Source: an uncultured Alphaproteobacteria bacterium (lineage in GTDB: Bacteria; Pseudomonadota; Alphaproteobacteria; UBA8366; JADFVY01). From it: 40,795 bases of DNA. Below are positions 1-9,044 of this stretch, one piece after another; position 1 is the first letter of the stretch, and each line of letters opens with the position of its first letter. The notes beneath the pieces were generated by a model. The model had not been told where the DNA came from. It did not search any database and saw nothing but the letters and a program-made list of their open reading frames with translations. The DNA lies in contig CAMYKU010000030.1 of NCBI GenBank assembly GCA_947259105.1, positions 1-40,795 of the forward strand, in the 5' to 3' direction. A program made the translations under genes and the position numbers.

Positions 1-97
1 CACCCCCACCCCAACCCTCCCCCATCAAGGGGGAGGGAGTATTTGGCCGCGATTTCAAAGCCCTCCCCCTTGATGGGGGAGGGTTGGGTGGGGGTGG
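1..97. repeat. Inverted pair of REP-like palindromes
   Basis: Bases 1-37 and 61-97 are near-perfect reverse complements of each other. Each also holds an internal palindrome in which a CCCTCCCCC arm and a GGGGGAGGG arm flank ATCAA or TTGAT. The arrangement resembles a BIME/REPIN pair. The left side is cut by the window edge, so the true extent is unknown. Bases 98-231 hold nothing I recognise. Confidence 0.75.
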
Positions 98-231
98 CCT
101 TCGAGCGAATTGCCGGCGCAGACCGGCGACGGTTTTCCCTTTATCAAAAGATTCACAAGCTCTGAGGAGGGCCGAAGGCCCGTCTCGAAGTATGAGGTCG
201 CTCGATATGGATTCAGCCGGGCCGATCTTCC

Positions 232-1254
232 TCACGCCGCGTGGTCGAGGATCACCTTCATGTGGCGCCCGCCGTCGCCGCCGGTCAGCAGCGCCAGCGC
301 CTCGTCGAGCTTGGGCAGCGGCAGCGTGTGGCTGATCAGCGGGTCCAGCCGCACCTGCCCGCGCTGCACGAGGTCGATGCAGGCGGGATAGTCCTCGCTC
401 TTGGCGGCGCGCGCGTTGATGATTTGCAATTCCTTGAAATACCAGTCGTAGAACGGCAGTTCGCCCTGCTTTTCGGTGTAGGTGCTGTAGGCCAGCACGC
501 GCCCGCCGATGCGGGCGAGGGTCATCGCCTCGGCCAGCACCTTGATGCGGCTCGCGCATTCGATCACGAGGTCCGCCCCGCGCCCGTCGGTGGCATCGAG
601 AATCGCCCGGGCCGCGTCCGCCCCGGGCGGCGCCGTGATGTCGGCGCCGAGCTCGCCGGCCAGGTCCCGCTTCCATTCGCTGCGCGTGATGCCGATCACG
701 GGATAGGCGCCGCGCGCCTTGGCGAGCTGCACATGCAGCTGTCCCGTCACGCCCAGGCCGATCACCACGACCGCCTCGCCGGGAAAGACTTTCGCGAGCC
801 GGTGGGCATGGAGGCAGGTGGTCAGCACCTGGATCAGCGGCGCCGCGCCGTCGGCGACCTCGTCCGGCAGGCGATAGGCGTTGCCGGCGGGCACCGTTAC
901 GAACTCCGCGAAGCCGCCGTCGCGATCGCGGCCGACCAGTCCGCCGTTCGGGCAGAGATTGGTCTGCCCGGCCCGGCACTGATAGCACCGGCCGCAGAAA
1001 TAGACCGGGTCGAGGATGACCCGCGAGCCCCGGCCGAGACCGCCGGCGCCTTCGCCCTCGACGATCTCGCCGATCGCCTCGTGCCCCATGATCAGCGGAT
1101 AGGAAACCGGTATGCCGCCGTAATAGATGCTCTGGTCGGTGCCGCAGATCCCGGTGTTGGTGACCCGGACCAGGACGTCACCTTCCCGCAGCGGCGGGCG
1201 CTTCACCTCGCGCAGCGCCAGTTTGTTGGGCGCTTCAAGGACCATTGCTTTCAT
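232..1254 (-). CDS. Zinc-dependent medium-chain alcohol dehydrogenase
   Basis: A 340-residue medium-chain dehydrogenase/reductase that should oxidise an alcohol or polyol with NAD(P). The catalytic-zinc region NTGICGTDQ is near residue 37 and GHEAIGE follows. The structural-zinc lobe CGRCYQCRAGQTNLC has all four cysteines, and GLGVTGQ is the nucleotide-binding turn. I start at the ATG reading MKAMVLEAP, which has a GGAGGG ribosome binding site about 10 bases upstream; the longer upstream frame has no family similarity. It diverges from the TRAP operon, so its substrate may be related to the TRAP ligand. The exact substrate (sorbitol/threonine-type or other) cannot be told. Confidence 0.85.
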   Translation of the reverse strand: MKAMVLEAPNKLALREVKRPPLREGDVLVRVTNTGICGTDQSIYYGGIPVSYPLIMGHEAIGEIVEGEGAGGLGRGSRVILDPVYFCGRCYQCRAGQTNLCPNGGLVGRDRDGGFAEFVTVPAGNAYRLPDEVADGAAPLIQVLTTCLHAHRLAKVFPGEAVVVIGLGVTGQLHVQLAKARGAYPVIGITRSEWKRDLAGELGADITAPPGADAARAILDATDGRGADLVIECASRIKVLAEAMTLARIGGRVLAYSTYTEKQGELPFYDWYFKELQIINARAAKSEDYPACIDLVQRGQVRLDPLISHTLPLPKLDEALALLTGGDGGRHMKVILDHAA

Positions 1255-1607
1255 TTCGCGCGGCCCTCCACCGGCCGTCCTGAGGATGATAGTAGGAATA
1301 CGCGCCGCGGCACGAGAAATACAATGCGGCTCCCGAATATTGTCATTCGAAAAAAAGATAACAGGGCCAGCCCGGTCGGCGCTATTGTTGTATCGCAATG
1401 ATAAAGCGGTGCGCCGGCGCGGGTCGGAATACGCGCCGCGACCGGGAGAAATATCGTTCTGGAACAGTTCCTTATCGAAGGGTCTGCCTTGTCCTGGGTG
1501 TTTCGGCGATATTTCCCCGGACTGCGGTTCAGCCGCGCGTGAACGCGTGGAATACGGAGCGTGGCGGTTTGCGCTGTCCCGTCCCGGCCAAAACAGGGAG
1601 AAAAAAG
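1255..1607. other. Divergent intergenic region between alcohol dehydrogenase and dctP
   Basis: This 353-base gap must carry the promoters of both divergent units. It has an AT-rich core around 1340-1410 and an 11-base palindrome at 1461-1471. I see no convincing paired -35/-10 promoter and no RNA gene. An open frame continues upstream of dctP through this gap, but its translation shows no family features. Confidence 0.5.
1461..1471. promoter_or_regulatory. Palindrome GGAACAGTTCC, possible operator
   Basis: A perfect odd palindrome (arms GGAAC and GTTCC) lies 136 bases upstream of the dctP start, in the divergent promoter region. Its position fits an operator for the TRAP or alcohol dehydrogenase promoter. 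No regulator can be assigned, and an 11-base palindrome can occur by chance. Confidence 0.3.
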
Positions 1608-2693
1608 ATGAAGTGCCTATCCAAAACCATAGCCGTTCTGGCCGTATCGGCGTTCGCCAGCGGCATGATCATCATGGCCGCCGGCATGGCGCAGGCCAAG
1701 ACCATCACCATACGGATCGCCTCCGGCCATCCGCCGGCCGTGGTCTATGCCGGCCTGATGAAGGACTACTTCGAGGTGGAGTTGAAGAAGCGCGTCGAGG
1801 CGCGGACCGAGCACAAGATCAATTTCGTCGAGGGCTACAGCGGCTCGATCGTCAAGGTCTACGAGACGTTCGAGGGCGTGCGCGACGGCATCGTCGACAT
1901 CGGCGGATTCTGTTACTGCTTCGAGCCGTCCAATTTGAAGCTGCATGCGTTCCAGGTCATGCTGCCGTTCGGCACCATGGACCCGACGGTCAGCCTCAAG
2001 GTCGCCCAGGACGTATACAAGGAAGTTCCGTACCTCACCAACGTGTTCGAAGAGAAATTCAATCAGAAGCTCCTGGCGCGGATTGCCGACGGCGGCTACA
2101 ACCTCGGCACATCGTTCGACTGGAACAAGGTTTCCGACCTCAAGGGCGTCAAGATCGCCGGCGCCGGCCTCAACCTCAACTGGCTGAAGTACGCCGGTGT
2201 GACGCCGGTCCAGGGTTCGCTGCCCGAGGCCTATACCGGCATGAAGACCCATATCTACGAAGGCTGGATCATGTTCCCCAGCGCCTGGGTCAACCTGAAG
2301 CTCTATGAGCCGGGCCCGTTCTACACGCTGATCGGATTCGGATCGATCACCTGGCACGCCATGACAGCCAACCTCGATTTCTGGAACGGGCTGCCCAAGG
2401 AGGTCCAGGACATCGTGCTCGAGGTGGCCGCGGACTTCGAGGAGAAGACCGGCTCGAACAACAAGGAACGCTACGGAAGCGACGTCGAGAAGCTCAAGGG
2501 CGGCCTCGCCAAGGTCAAGGAGCTCGGCCCCGATGTGCGCCTGGAATGGGCCCAGTCCCTGAAGGACTGGCCGCAGGCCTATGCGAACGAGTTGGAGGCG
2601 GAAGGCCTGCCGGCGAAGCAGGTCCTCAACCTCGTCCTCGAGTCGGCCGAGAAGCACGGATACGAATGGCCGGTCCGCTACGTCATCAAATAG
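1608..2693 (+). CDS. dctP: TRAP transporter substrate-binding protein, DctP family
   Basis: A periplasmic solute receptor of 361 residues. The N-terminus MKCLSKTIAVLAV is a Sec signal peptide with likely cleavage after AQA near residue 30, followed by a mature start KTITIRIASGHPP typical of TRAP receptors. The body has the DctP pattern, including DLKGVKIAG, the WIMFPSAWVNLKLYEPG region and LPKEVQDIVLEVA. The ATG at 1608 is chosen because GGGAG precedes it and the signal peptide begins there; upstream in-frame residues are not family-like. It is followed by dctQ and dctM, forming a complete TRAP system. The ligand is probably an organic acid, but this cannot be fixed from sequence. Confidence 0.92.
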   Translation: MKCLSKTIAVLAVSAFASGMIIMAAGMAQAKTITIRIASGHPPAVVYAGLMKDYFEVELKKRVEARTEHKINFVEGYSGSIVKVYETFEGVRDGIVDIGGFCYCFEPSNLKLHAFQVMLPFGTMDPTVSLKVAQDVYKEVPYLTNVFEEKFNQKLLARIADGGYNLGTSFDWNKVSDLKGVKIAGAGLNLNWLKYAGVTPVQGSLPEAYTGMKTHIYEGWIMFPSAWVNLKLYEPGPFYTLIGFGSITWHAMTANLDFWNGLPKEVQDIVLEVAADFEEKTGSNNKERYGSDVEKLKGGLAKVKELGPDVRLEWAQSLKDWPQAYANELEAEGLPAKQVLNLVLESAEKHGYEWPVRYVIK

Positions 2694-2727
2694 GCGTGGC
2701 CCCGGTCCATCGAAGGTCCTGATTACC

Positions 2728-2774
2728 ACCGGTCGGGTTCTCGCGCACAGCCTGGCCCGACCGGTGCTCTTTTT
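2728..2774 (+). terminator. Hairpin plus T-run between dctP and dctQ
   Basis: Perfect 10-base arms (2728-2737 ACCGGTCGGG and 2756-2765 CCCGACCGGT) enclose an 18-base loop and are followed by GCTCTTTTT. This resembles an intrinsic terminator or attenuator. Placed after dctP, it could let the receptor be made in excess of the membrane subunits, as is common for binding-protein transporters. Confidence 0.6.
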
Positions 2775-2877
2775 GTGGCCCGGACGAACGGTGTTCCCCG
2801 GGGCCCGTCGAGAATACGCAATACCGCCTGACGCCGGCGCAGCGGCCGGTGGTCCGACGCGCTGAGGGGAAAACGGC

Positions 2878-3405
2878 ATGGCTTTGATCCGATGGAACGA
2901 CCGCCTGACCAGGCTGCTCATGGTCCTGGCCGCGTTCTGGGCCTTCATGCTGACGTTCTTCATCATGGCGGACATCATCGGACGCGGCATGTTCAACGCC
3001 CCGGTCTACGGGGTGCGAGAGATCGTGATGAACTCCATCGTGATCATCGTGTTCCTGCAGGCCGGATACGCGATTCGCAGCCGCTCGATGCTGAAGGCGG
3101 ATTTCATCATCGATCACTTTCCGCCGTGGTTCCGGCGCATCGCGCTGGCGCTGGGCTACCTGCTGGGCGCGGCATTCTTCCTGACCATCGTCGTCGGCGG
3201 CTGGGACAGCGCGGTCTATTCGTGGGTCGCAAATGAGTTCGAAGGCGAGGGCGCGCTGCGGGTGCCGGCCTGGCCGACCCGCTTCATGATCCTGTTCGGC
3301 GGGACGCTGGCCGCGCTCAACTACCTGATCATGGCCTATCTCGATGTCTTCCGCCCGGAAGCGCTGGACACCGAGGTCGACGAAGAGACCCGGTTCATCG
3401 GGTAA
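2878..3405 (+). CDS. dctQ: TRAP transporter small permease, DctQ family
   Basis: A 175-residue integral membrane protein with about four hydrophobic helices, the usual size for DctQ subunits. It opens with the first helix MVLAAFWAFMLTFFIMADIIGR, in which the D-I-GR motif is typical of the family. The start has GAGGGG about 9 bases upstream. It lies 184 bases after dctP, beyond a terminator-like hairpin, and 30 bases before dctM, with which it should form the membrane complex driving sodium- or proton-coupled uptake. Confidence 0.92.
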   Translation: MALIRWNDRLTRLLMVLAAFWAFMLTFFIMADIIGRGMFNAPVYGVREIVMNSIVIIVFLQAGYAIRSRSMLKADFIIDHFPPWFRRIALALGYLLGAAFFLTIVVGGWDSAVYSWVANEFEGEGALRVPAWPTRFMILFGGTLAALNYLIMAYLDVFRPEALDTEVDEETRFIG

Positions 3406-3435
3406 CCACAACGGACCGGCCGACGGGGGTTTCCT

Positions 3436-4764
3436 TTGTTTGACGTCAATGTCGCGATTGTCCTGATCGTCAGCCTGCTGGTGCTGGTCGCGCTGGGCGT
3501 GCACATCGCGATCGCGCTGGGCGTAACCAGTGCGCTGGGTGTCTTCCTGGTCACCGGCGGCAACTTCACGATCGTCCAGAAGATGCTGGCGAATACCGCG
3601 TACGAAGCGCTGCGCGCCTACGAGTTCGCCGTGATTCCCCTGTTCATGCTGATGGGCGAGTTCATCGGCAAGTCGGGCGCCGTCACCGACGTGTACAAGG
3701 GGCTGAACCGGGGACTGAGGCACATTCCGGGGCGCCTCGCCGTGGCGACCGTGCTGGGCAACGCGATCTTCTCGTTCGTCACCGGCGTCAGCATCGCGTC
3801 TGCGGCGGCATTTTCGCGCATCGCCTATCCCGAGATGAAGCGCTACGGCTATCACCGGGGGTTCGCGCTCGGTACGGTGGCGGGCAGCTCGTGCCTTGGC
3901 ATGCTGATCCCGCCGAGCGTGCTGATGATTGTCTGGGGTCTTCTTACCGAACAATCGATCGGCCAGATCTTCCTGGCCGGGGTGCTGCCGGGCTTCCTGT
4001 TGGTGTCCCTGTTCATCGCGTACGTCCTCGGTTCGGCCCTGCTGCGGCCCAAGGTTGTCGGCGGCGGCCGGGACGCGGCGCCGGAACCGGATGCGGACGA
4101 CGTCGACCCGAAGGCCGTCTGGATCAGCGCCATCGGCATCGCCGCCGTGGTGGTCGCCGTGCTCGGCGGCATCTGGTACGGTTTCTTCACGCCGACCGAG
4201 GGCGCCGGCGCCGGCGCCTTTATCGGGCTGTTGCTGGGCCTCGCCAAGGGCATGCGGCTGCGCGAGATGTTCGACGCGATCCTGTCCGTCGGCCGCACCT
4301 CTGCGCCGATCCTGCTGCTGCTGGTGACGGCCGCGCTGTACTCCCGCACGCTTGCCATGACCGGTGTGACCAACGCCATCCAGGACGTCTTCCTCGGCTC
4401 CGGCATGGCGCCGTGGATGATCCTGGGGGTCATGGTCCTGATCTGGTTCGCGCTCGGCATGGTGATCGATTCGATCTCGATCATGCTTCTGACGGTGACC
4501 ATCTTCGAGCCGATCGCCGTCAGTCTCGGCTACGACCCCATCGCCTTCGCGATCATCGGCATCCTCGCCATCGAGGCCGGGTTGCTGACGCCGCCCTTCG
4601 GGCTTCTGGTCTACACTGTCAAGGCGGCGATCCAGGACGACGACGTGTCCATCGTCGAGATATTCAAGAGCTCGACGCCCTACTGGATCGTCATGCTGAT
4701 CGGGATGACCCTGATCGCGATCTTCCCGCAGATCGCGACCTATCTGCCGGAGTTGTTGTTCTAG
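3436..4764 (+). CDS. dctM: TRAP transporter large permease, DctM family
   Basis: A 442-residue, strongly hydrophobic DctM subunit, full length for the family. Typical features are the IPLFMLMGEF segment, the GLGMLIPPSVLMIVWG-like segment (here CLGMLIPPSVLMIVWG), ASAAAFSRIAYPEMKRYGY, and a TEGAGAGAFIGLLLGL loop after a PTE motif. Translation starts at a TTG with a GGGGG ribosome binding site. Its stop codon shares the palindrome CTAG with the stop of the convergent gene, so the two coding regions overlap by four bases and leave no room for a separate terminator. Confidence 0.92.
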   Translation: MFDVNVAIVLIVSLLVLVALGVHIAIALGVTSALGVFLVTGGNFTIVQKMLANTAYEALRAYEFAVIPLFMLMGEFIGKSGAVTDVYKGLNRGLRHIPGRLAVATVLGNAIFSFVTGVSIASAAAFSRIAYPEMKRYGYHRGFALGTVAGSSCLGMLIPPSVLMIVWGLLTEQSIGQIFLAGVLPGFLLVSLFIAYVLGSALLRPKVVGGGRDAAPEPDADDVDPKAVWISAIGIAAVVVAVLGGIWYGFFTPTEGAGAGAFIGLLLGLAKGMRLREMFDAILSVGRTSAPILLLLVTAALYSRTLAMTGVTNAIQDVFLGSGMAPWMILGVMVLIWFALGMVIDSISIMLLTVTIFEPIAVSLGYDPIAFAIIGILAIEAGLLTPPFGLLVYTVKAAIQDDDVSIVEIFKSSTPYWIVMLIGMTLIAIFPQIATYLPELLF

Positions 4765-5657
4765 GTCTTGCCGCGCTCGAAGCGTCCGATGTCCTCCAGC
4801 ACCCCGCACACCGATGCGGTGTCCTGCTTGGCGCGGCCCTGCGCCATGCCGGCCTTGTAGATTTCGGCCGAGGCCGAGAACAGCGGCGTCGGGCTTTTCA
4901 GGGCGCTGGCGAATTCGCCGATCACCTTCATGTCCTTCTGCCAGATCTCCATGCGCATGGTGGCGTCGTCGTAATCGTCGGCGACCATCATCGGTCCGCG
5001 CAGCTGGAAGATGCGCGACCCGCCGGCGCCGTCGGCGATGACGTCGTAGATCACCTGCGGGTCGAGGCCGGCCTTCATGCCCAGCACCATGGCCTCCCCC
5101 GAGGCGACGTTGTGGATGGCGACCAGCAAATTGGCGACGTATTTCATCCTGCTGCCGTTGCCGAAATCGCCGACGTAATGGTGCCCCCGGGCGAACCCGT
5201 CGAGCACCGGAATGCAGCGCTCGAAGGCAGCACGGCCGCCGCTGGCGTATACCAGAAGATCCTTGGTGACGGCCTGCGCGCCGGTGCCGCTGAGCGGGCA
5301 GTCGAGCATGGTGATGCCCGCCGCGGCCAGCGCGTCGTGGGCGCTCTGCTTGTCCTTGATCGTGAACGTACTGGTTTCGATGACGATCAGGCCCTGTTTG
5401 CCGGCGGCGATCAACCCGTCCTTTCCGTTCACCACGTCGTCGAGCGCCCCGGGCGAGGGCAGGCTGGTGATCACGATCCCGGCCTGTTGCGCAACCGCGC
5501 CCGGCGAGGCCGCGATTTCGCCGCCCTTCGCCGCGAGCCGCCCGCACGCCGCGGCATCGATGTCGTATCCGCTGACCCGGAAACCGCCGTCAACCAGATT
5601 GGCCGACATCGCGCCACCCATGATTCCAAGGCCGATCACGCCAACCGTATCCGTCAT
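4761..5657 (-). CDS. NAD(P)-dependent beta-hydroxyacid dehydrogenase (HIBADH/GarR-like)
   Basis: A 298-residue 3-hydroxyisobutyrate dehydrogenase family enzyme. The Rossmann motif is GVIGLGIMGGAMSANL at residues 5-20, the substrate-binding DCPLSGTGA segment is near residue 120, and the catalytic lysine lies in GNGSRMKYVANLLVAIHN. Family members reduce or oxidise beta-hydroxy acids such as 3-hydroxyisobutyrate, tartronate semialdehyde or glycerate derivatives. It is the last gene of a three-gene minus-strand operon, 33 bases after the quinone oxidoreductase, with a GGGAGG ribosome binding site. Precise substrate unknown. Confidence 0.88.
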   Translation of the reverse strand: MTDTVGVIGLGIMGGAMSANLVDGGFRVSGYDIDAAACGRLAAKGGEIAASPGAVAQQAGIVITSLPSPGALDDVVNGKDGLIAAGKQGLIVIETSTFTIKDKQSAHDALAAAGITMLDCPLSGTGAQAVTKDLLVYASGGRAAFERCIPVLDGFARGHHYVGDFGNGSRMKYVANLLVAIHNVASGEAMVLGMKAGLDPQVIYDVIADGAGGSRIFQLRGPMMVADDYDDATMRMEIWQKDMKVIGEFASALKSPTPLFSASAEIYKAGMAQGRAKQDTASVCGVLEDIGRFERGKT

Positions 5658-5690
5658 GCCTGTCCTCCCGTCAAGATTCCGTCGCGCGGG

Positions 5691-6674
5691 TCAGGGCACG
5701 ATGATCGAAGAGCCGGATGTGCGGCCCGCTTCGAGGTCCTCATGCGCCTTCGCCGCCTCGTCGAGCCCGTAACGCTGGCCGATCTCGACCTTGATTGCAC
5801 CCTTGGCGACCATATCGAATGCCGCGCCGGCGGACGCCTCGAGATCCTCCCGGGCGGCGACGTAGGTCGCCAGGGTCGGCCGCGTGAAGTAGAGCGAGCC
5901 CCTGTGCTGCAGGTCGGGCGCCATGACCGGGGGCACCGGGCCGCCCGTCGTCCCGAAGGATACGAAATATCCGCGCGGGGCGAGACAGTCCAGGGTTTGC
6001 TCGAAGGTTCCGGCGCCGATCGAATCGTAGACCACCGGTACGCCGGCGCCGCCGGTCAGTTCCCTGACCCGTTCGACCACGTTCTCCGCGTGGCGGTCGA
6101 TACAGGCCTCGTAACCGTTGGCGAGGGCCAGCCTGCATTTTTCGGGACCGCCGGCGATGCCGATCATCCGCGCACCGCGCGCCCTGCCCCACTGGCCCGC
6201 GATCAGGCCGACGCCGCCCGCGGCGGCATAGAACAGGACCCACTCCCCCGCCTTCACCGGGTAGGTGCGGTTCAACAGATATTCGGCGGTCATGCCCTTC
6301 ATCAGCACCGCCGCGGCCTGCTCGTCGGTCACGCCGTCGGGCACCTTTACCAGCCGCGCGGCCGGCATCAGGCGATGTTCCGCATAGGCCCCGATCGGCC
6401 CGCCGCCATAGGCGACCCGGTCGCCCGGTGCGATTCCGCCGACGTCGGGCCCGATCGCCTCGACGACGCCCGCCGCCTCCAGCCCGATGCCGCTCGGCAA
6501 TTGCAGGGGATAGCTGCCGGAACGCTGGTAGATGTCCATGTAATTGACCCCGGCCGCGGTTTGCCGGATCAGCGCCTGGCCGGCGCCGGGGTCCGGAACC
6601 TCCACGTTCTCGACATGCATGACCGAAGGCGGGCCCTGTTCGGCGAGCATTACGACTCTCGAGCTGACTGGCAT
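5691..6674 (-). CDS. NADPH:quinone oxidoreductase (zinc-free MDR family)
   Basis: A 327-residue zinc-free medium-chain reductase of the QOR/zeta-crystallin type. Characteristic parts are AAGVNYMDIYQRSG near residue 45, LPSGIGLEAAGVVEAIG, AAAGGVGLIAGQWGRARGARMIG for NADPH binding, and GTTGGPVPPV. The cysteine lobe of zinc enzymes is absent. The start has GGGAG about 11 bases upstream. It is the middle gene of the operon with the 2-hydroxyacid dehydrogenase and the HIBADH-like gene. It probably reduces a quinone or an enoyl/enone intermediate; the true substrate is not known. Confidence 0.87.
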   Translation of the reverse strand: MPVSSRVVMLAEQGPPSVMHVENVEVPDPGAGQALIRQTAAGVNYMDIYQRSGSYPLQLPSGIGLEAAGVVEAIGPDVGGIAPGDRVAYGGGPIGAYAEHRLMPAARLVKVPDGVTDEQAAAVLMKGMTAEYLLNRTYPVKAGEWVLFYAAAGGVGLIAGQWGRARGARMIGIAGGPEKCRLALANGYEACIDRHAENVVERVRELTGGAGVPVVYDSIGAGTFEQTLDCLAPRGYFVSFGTTGGPVPPVMAPDLQHRGSLYFTRPTLATYVAAREDLEASAGAAFDMVAKGAIKVEIGQRYGLDEAAKAHEDLEAGRTSGSSIIVP

Positions 6675-6762
6675 GTTCTTCTCCCAAATTGCCCGTATCG
6701 ATGGCGGTCGGCCGCCTCCGGGTCGGGCAGGGCAGTCCCGGCGCGCCGCGCGACGGATGTCT

Positions 6763-7734
6763 CTAGTTCAGGACGTCTGGATTGACGGGATAGACCGGTC
6801 TCTCTCCATTGAGAACGCGGGCCACGTCCTGGGCCGCCTTGGTTTGCAGGTCGAGCAATGCGTCCACGGAGTAGAACCCGGTGTGGGGCGTCAGGATGAC
6901 ATTGTCGCGATTGAGCAGCGGCGAATCCGCGGGCAGCGGTTCGACCGGCACCACGTCGAGGGCCGCCCCGGCGATCTCGCCCTTGTCCAGCGCGACGGCC
7001 AGCGCGCCGGTGTCCACAAGGGGGCCGCGCGCCGTGTTCACGAGCAGCGCCGTCGGTTTCATCTTCCCGAACGCGTCGGCGCCGATCAGGTTCGTGGTAT
7101 CGGGCGTCAGCGGCGCATGGACCGATACGTAATCGGACGCCGCCAGCAGCGCGTCGAGGTCCATGAGTTCGACGCCCAGCGCCGCGGCCTTTTCCTTGGC
7201 GACATACGGGTCGTGCGCAACCACCTTCAGCCCGAACGCCTGGGCCTTGGGGACGACCATCTGCGGGATGTTGCCGAATCCGACGAGGCCCAGCGTGCGT
7301 CCGCGCAGCCGATAGAGCGGCGCGACGGCTGGCATTTCCCAGCGGCCCGCCTGAACCAGGCTGTTGCTGAAGCTGACTTTGCGGGCGAGGTCCAGCAGCA
7401 GCGCCATGGCGTGGTCCGAGACCTCGTCGAAACAGTAATCCGGGACATACGTCACGACGATGCCGGCCTTGGTCGCCGCGGCGATATCGATATTGTCGAC
7501 GCCGATCCCGAACCGGCCGATCGATTTGCAGTTCCTGAACTCGCCGATCATCGCGCCGGTAATCTTGGCGTAGGTCACCAGCAGGGCGTCGGCGTCGCGT
7601 GCGACGGCCAGGATTCCGTCGGGCGTCGGCTCCGACGCCATTTTCAGCTCCGCGTTGACACGGGACAACGCCTCCTTGGCGGGATCGAGGCTGGGGAACG
7701 GCGAATCGGCGACGGCGACAATTGGACCGGTCAT
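6763..7734 (-). CDS. D-isomer-specific 2-hydroxyacid dehydrogenase
   Basis: A 323-residue NAD-dependent 2-hydroxyacid dehydrogenase. The nucleotide-binding motif is LGLVGFGNIPQMVVPKA followed by an acidic HDPYV strand end. The catalytic Arg lies in NTARGPLVD, the Glu in VPVEPLPAD and the His in LTPHTGFYS. The chosen ATG (reading MTGPIVAVAD) has GGGAG about 10 bases upstream. First gene of the minus-strand operon, divergent from a LysR regulator that is the obvious candidate controller. It may act as a glyoxylate/hydroxypyruvate reductase or on a related 2-keto acid. Confidence 0.88.
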   Translation of the reverse strand: MTGPIVAVADSPFPSLDPAKEALSRVNAELKMASEPTPDGILAVARDADALLVTYAKITGAMIGEFRNCKSIGRFGIGVDNIDIAAATKAGIVVTYVPDYCFDEVSDHAMALLLDLARKVSFSNSLVQAGRWEMPAVAPLYRLRGRTLGLVGFGNIPQMVVPKAQAFGLKVVAHDPYVAKEKAAALGVELMDLDALLAASDYVSVHAPLTPDTTNLIGADAFGKMKPTALLVNTARGPLVDTGALAVALDKGEIAGAALDVVPVEPLPADSPLLNRDNVILTPHTGFYSVDALLDLQTKAAQDVARVLNGERPVYPVNPDVLN

Positions 7735-7938
7735 TGTGCGTACACTCCCTATCTTGGTGGCGCAGGCCCCGGCGTTTGCCATTGGAGTCGATCCTGGCCC
7801 GCGCGGACTTCGTGCCTGATATTAGCGGCAAAGATAGAAAACGGGCACTATGAATGCGAATTTATTATCGGGCTGGCGTTATGCTATACATGAATACACG
7901 AACACGGAAATCAGGGATTTTCCAGGGAGGCATGCCCG

Positions 7939-8829
7939 ATGAAGCTGCGCCAGCTGGAGGCGATCCGGGCGGTCATGGCGAGCGGCACGACGACTCATGC
8001 CGCGGAACTCATGGGGCTGACGCAATCGGCGGTGAGCCGCCTGATCACCCAGCTCGAGGATGAACTCGGCCTCAGTATCTTCGACCGCCGGCACGGACGG
8101 CTTCAGATCACGCCGGAAGGCCAGCATTTCTACGATATCGCACGCAAGGTGCTGGATGGCATCGACCAGATCAACGCCACGGCGCGCGACATCCGGATGC
8201 TCCAGGCCGGGGCGCTGCGGATCCTCTCGATGCCGGCGCTGGCCTATGGGCTGCTGCCACGGACCATCGGCAAGATCAACGCGCAGTACAAACAGGTGAA
8301 GATATCGGTCGGCGTCGGCTCGCGCGCCGAACTGGAGGACGGCATCGCCAGCGCGCAGTACGATGTAGGTATCGCGACCCTGCCGGTCGACACCCAGGGC
8401 ATCGAGGTGGAAACGCTGTGCGCTGTCGATTGCGTGGCCATCCTGCCGGAGGGTCATGCGCTGTCGTCCAGGAAGTCGATCACGGCCCAGGATCTTGCAG
8501 GGCTGCCGTTCGTGTCGCTGAGTTCCGGTACCCTGTTCCGCTACCGGGTCGACGAAGTCTTCGCCACGGCGGGAATCCGGCGGGCCATGCTGGTGGAGGT
8601 GCCCTCGACGATCATGGTCTCGGAACTCGTGGCAAGCGGGATCGGCGTGTCGATCGTGCATCCGTTCGTCGCCGCGGCCTTCCGCGACAATGTCGTCACA
8701 AAACCGTTCGAGCCGGCGATCAGGTTCTCGTACGGCCTTCTGTTCCCGGCCAGCCAGACAAAATCGCTGCTGACCCGCACCTTCGTGGAGGTGATCCGTT
8801 CCGACGTCGAGGAGACCTACTGCGCCTGA
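7939..8829 (+). CDS. LysR-family transcriptional regulator
   Basis: A 296-residue LysR regulator with an N-terminal winged helix-turn-helix (MKLRQLEAIRAVMASGTTTHAAELMGLTQSAVSRLITQLEDELG, residues 1-44) and a co-inducer-binding domain from about residue 90. GGAGG lies about 9 bases upstream of the start. It diverges from the dehydrogenase operon across a 204-base gap and precedes a cupin gene and the TTT transporter. LysR proteins commonly control the divergent operon and themselves. The inducer is unknown but is likely the organic acid handled by the cluster. Confidence 0.92.
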   Translation: MKLRQLEAIRAVMASGTTTHAAELMGLTQSAVSRLITQLEDELGLSIFDRRHGRLQITPEGQHFYDIARKVLDGIDQINATARDIRMLQAGALRILSMPALAYGLLPRTIGKINAQYKQVKISVGVGSRAELEDGIASAQYDVGIATLPVDTQGIEVETLCAVDCVAILPEGHALSSRKSITAQDLAGLPFVSLSSGTLFRYRVDEVFATAGIRRAMLVEVPSTIMVSELVASGIGVSIVHPFVAAAFRDNVVTKPFEPAIRFSYGLLFPASQTKSLLTRTFVEVIRSDVEETYCA

Positions 8830-8882
8830 GGCGTTATCCGGGAAAATCACCCCGGCCACCGCTATGCCGCAAAAGTATAATG

Positions 8883-8929
8883 CTAGGCGCATTAGGAATT
8901 TTATTTCATGAAATGATGCTCATACCATC
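8883..8929 (+). promoter_or_regulatory. Copy 1 of a 47-nt repeated regulatory element
   Basis: This 47-base block matches the block at 9637-9683 at 37 of 47 positions without gaps. Shared parts are CTAGGCGCA, GGAATTTT, TTTCAT and CTCATACCATC. A perfect TATAAT (8876-8881) lies just upstream, so the block may sit in the 5' untranslated region or over the promoter of the cupin gene that starts at 9045. The same-strand position upstream of two co-located units suggests a shared operator or RNA-level control element. Its nature is inferred. Confidence 0.5.
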
Positions 8930-9044
8930 GCATGAAGGAAGGCGGGGCCTGCTGGCGAACATATCCATTTGCGTGTATCACGAGTGGAGTGTTCTACGTG
9001 GAGCACCGGTGTTCGGAACCAGACCAGGATTGGGAGAGCGCGCG

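Noticed and set aside
2686..5547. Very long minus-strand open frame (953 codons) opposite the TRAP genes
   Set aside because: Its translation is low-complexity and rich in Arg, Asp, Gln and Gly, typical of the antisense shadow of GC-rich genes. The TRAP permeases and the HIBADH-like gene explain the region.
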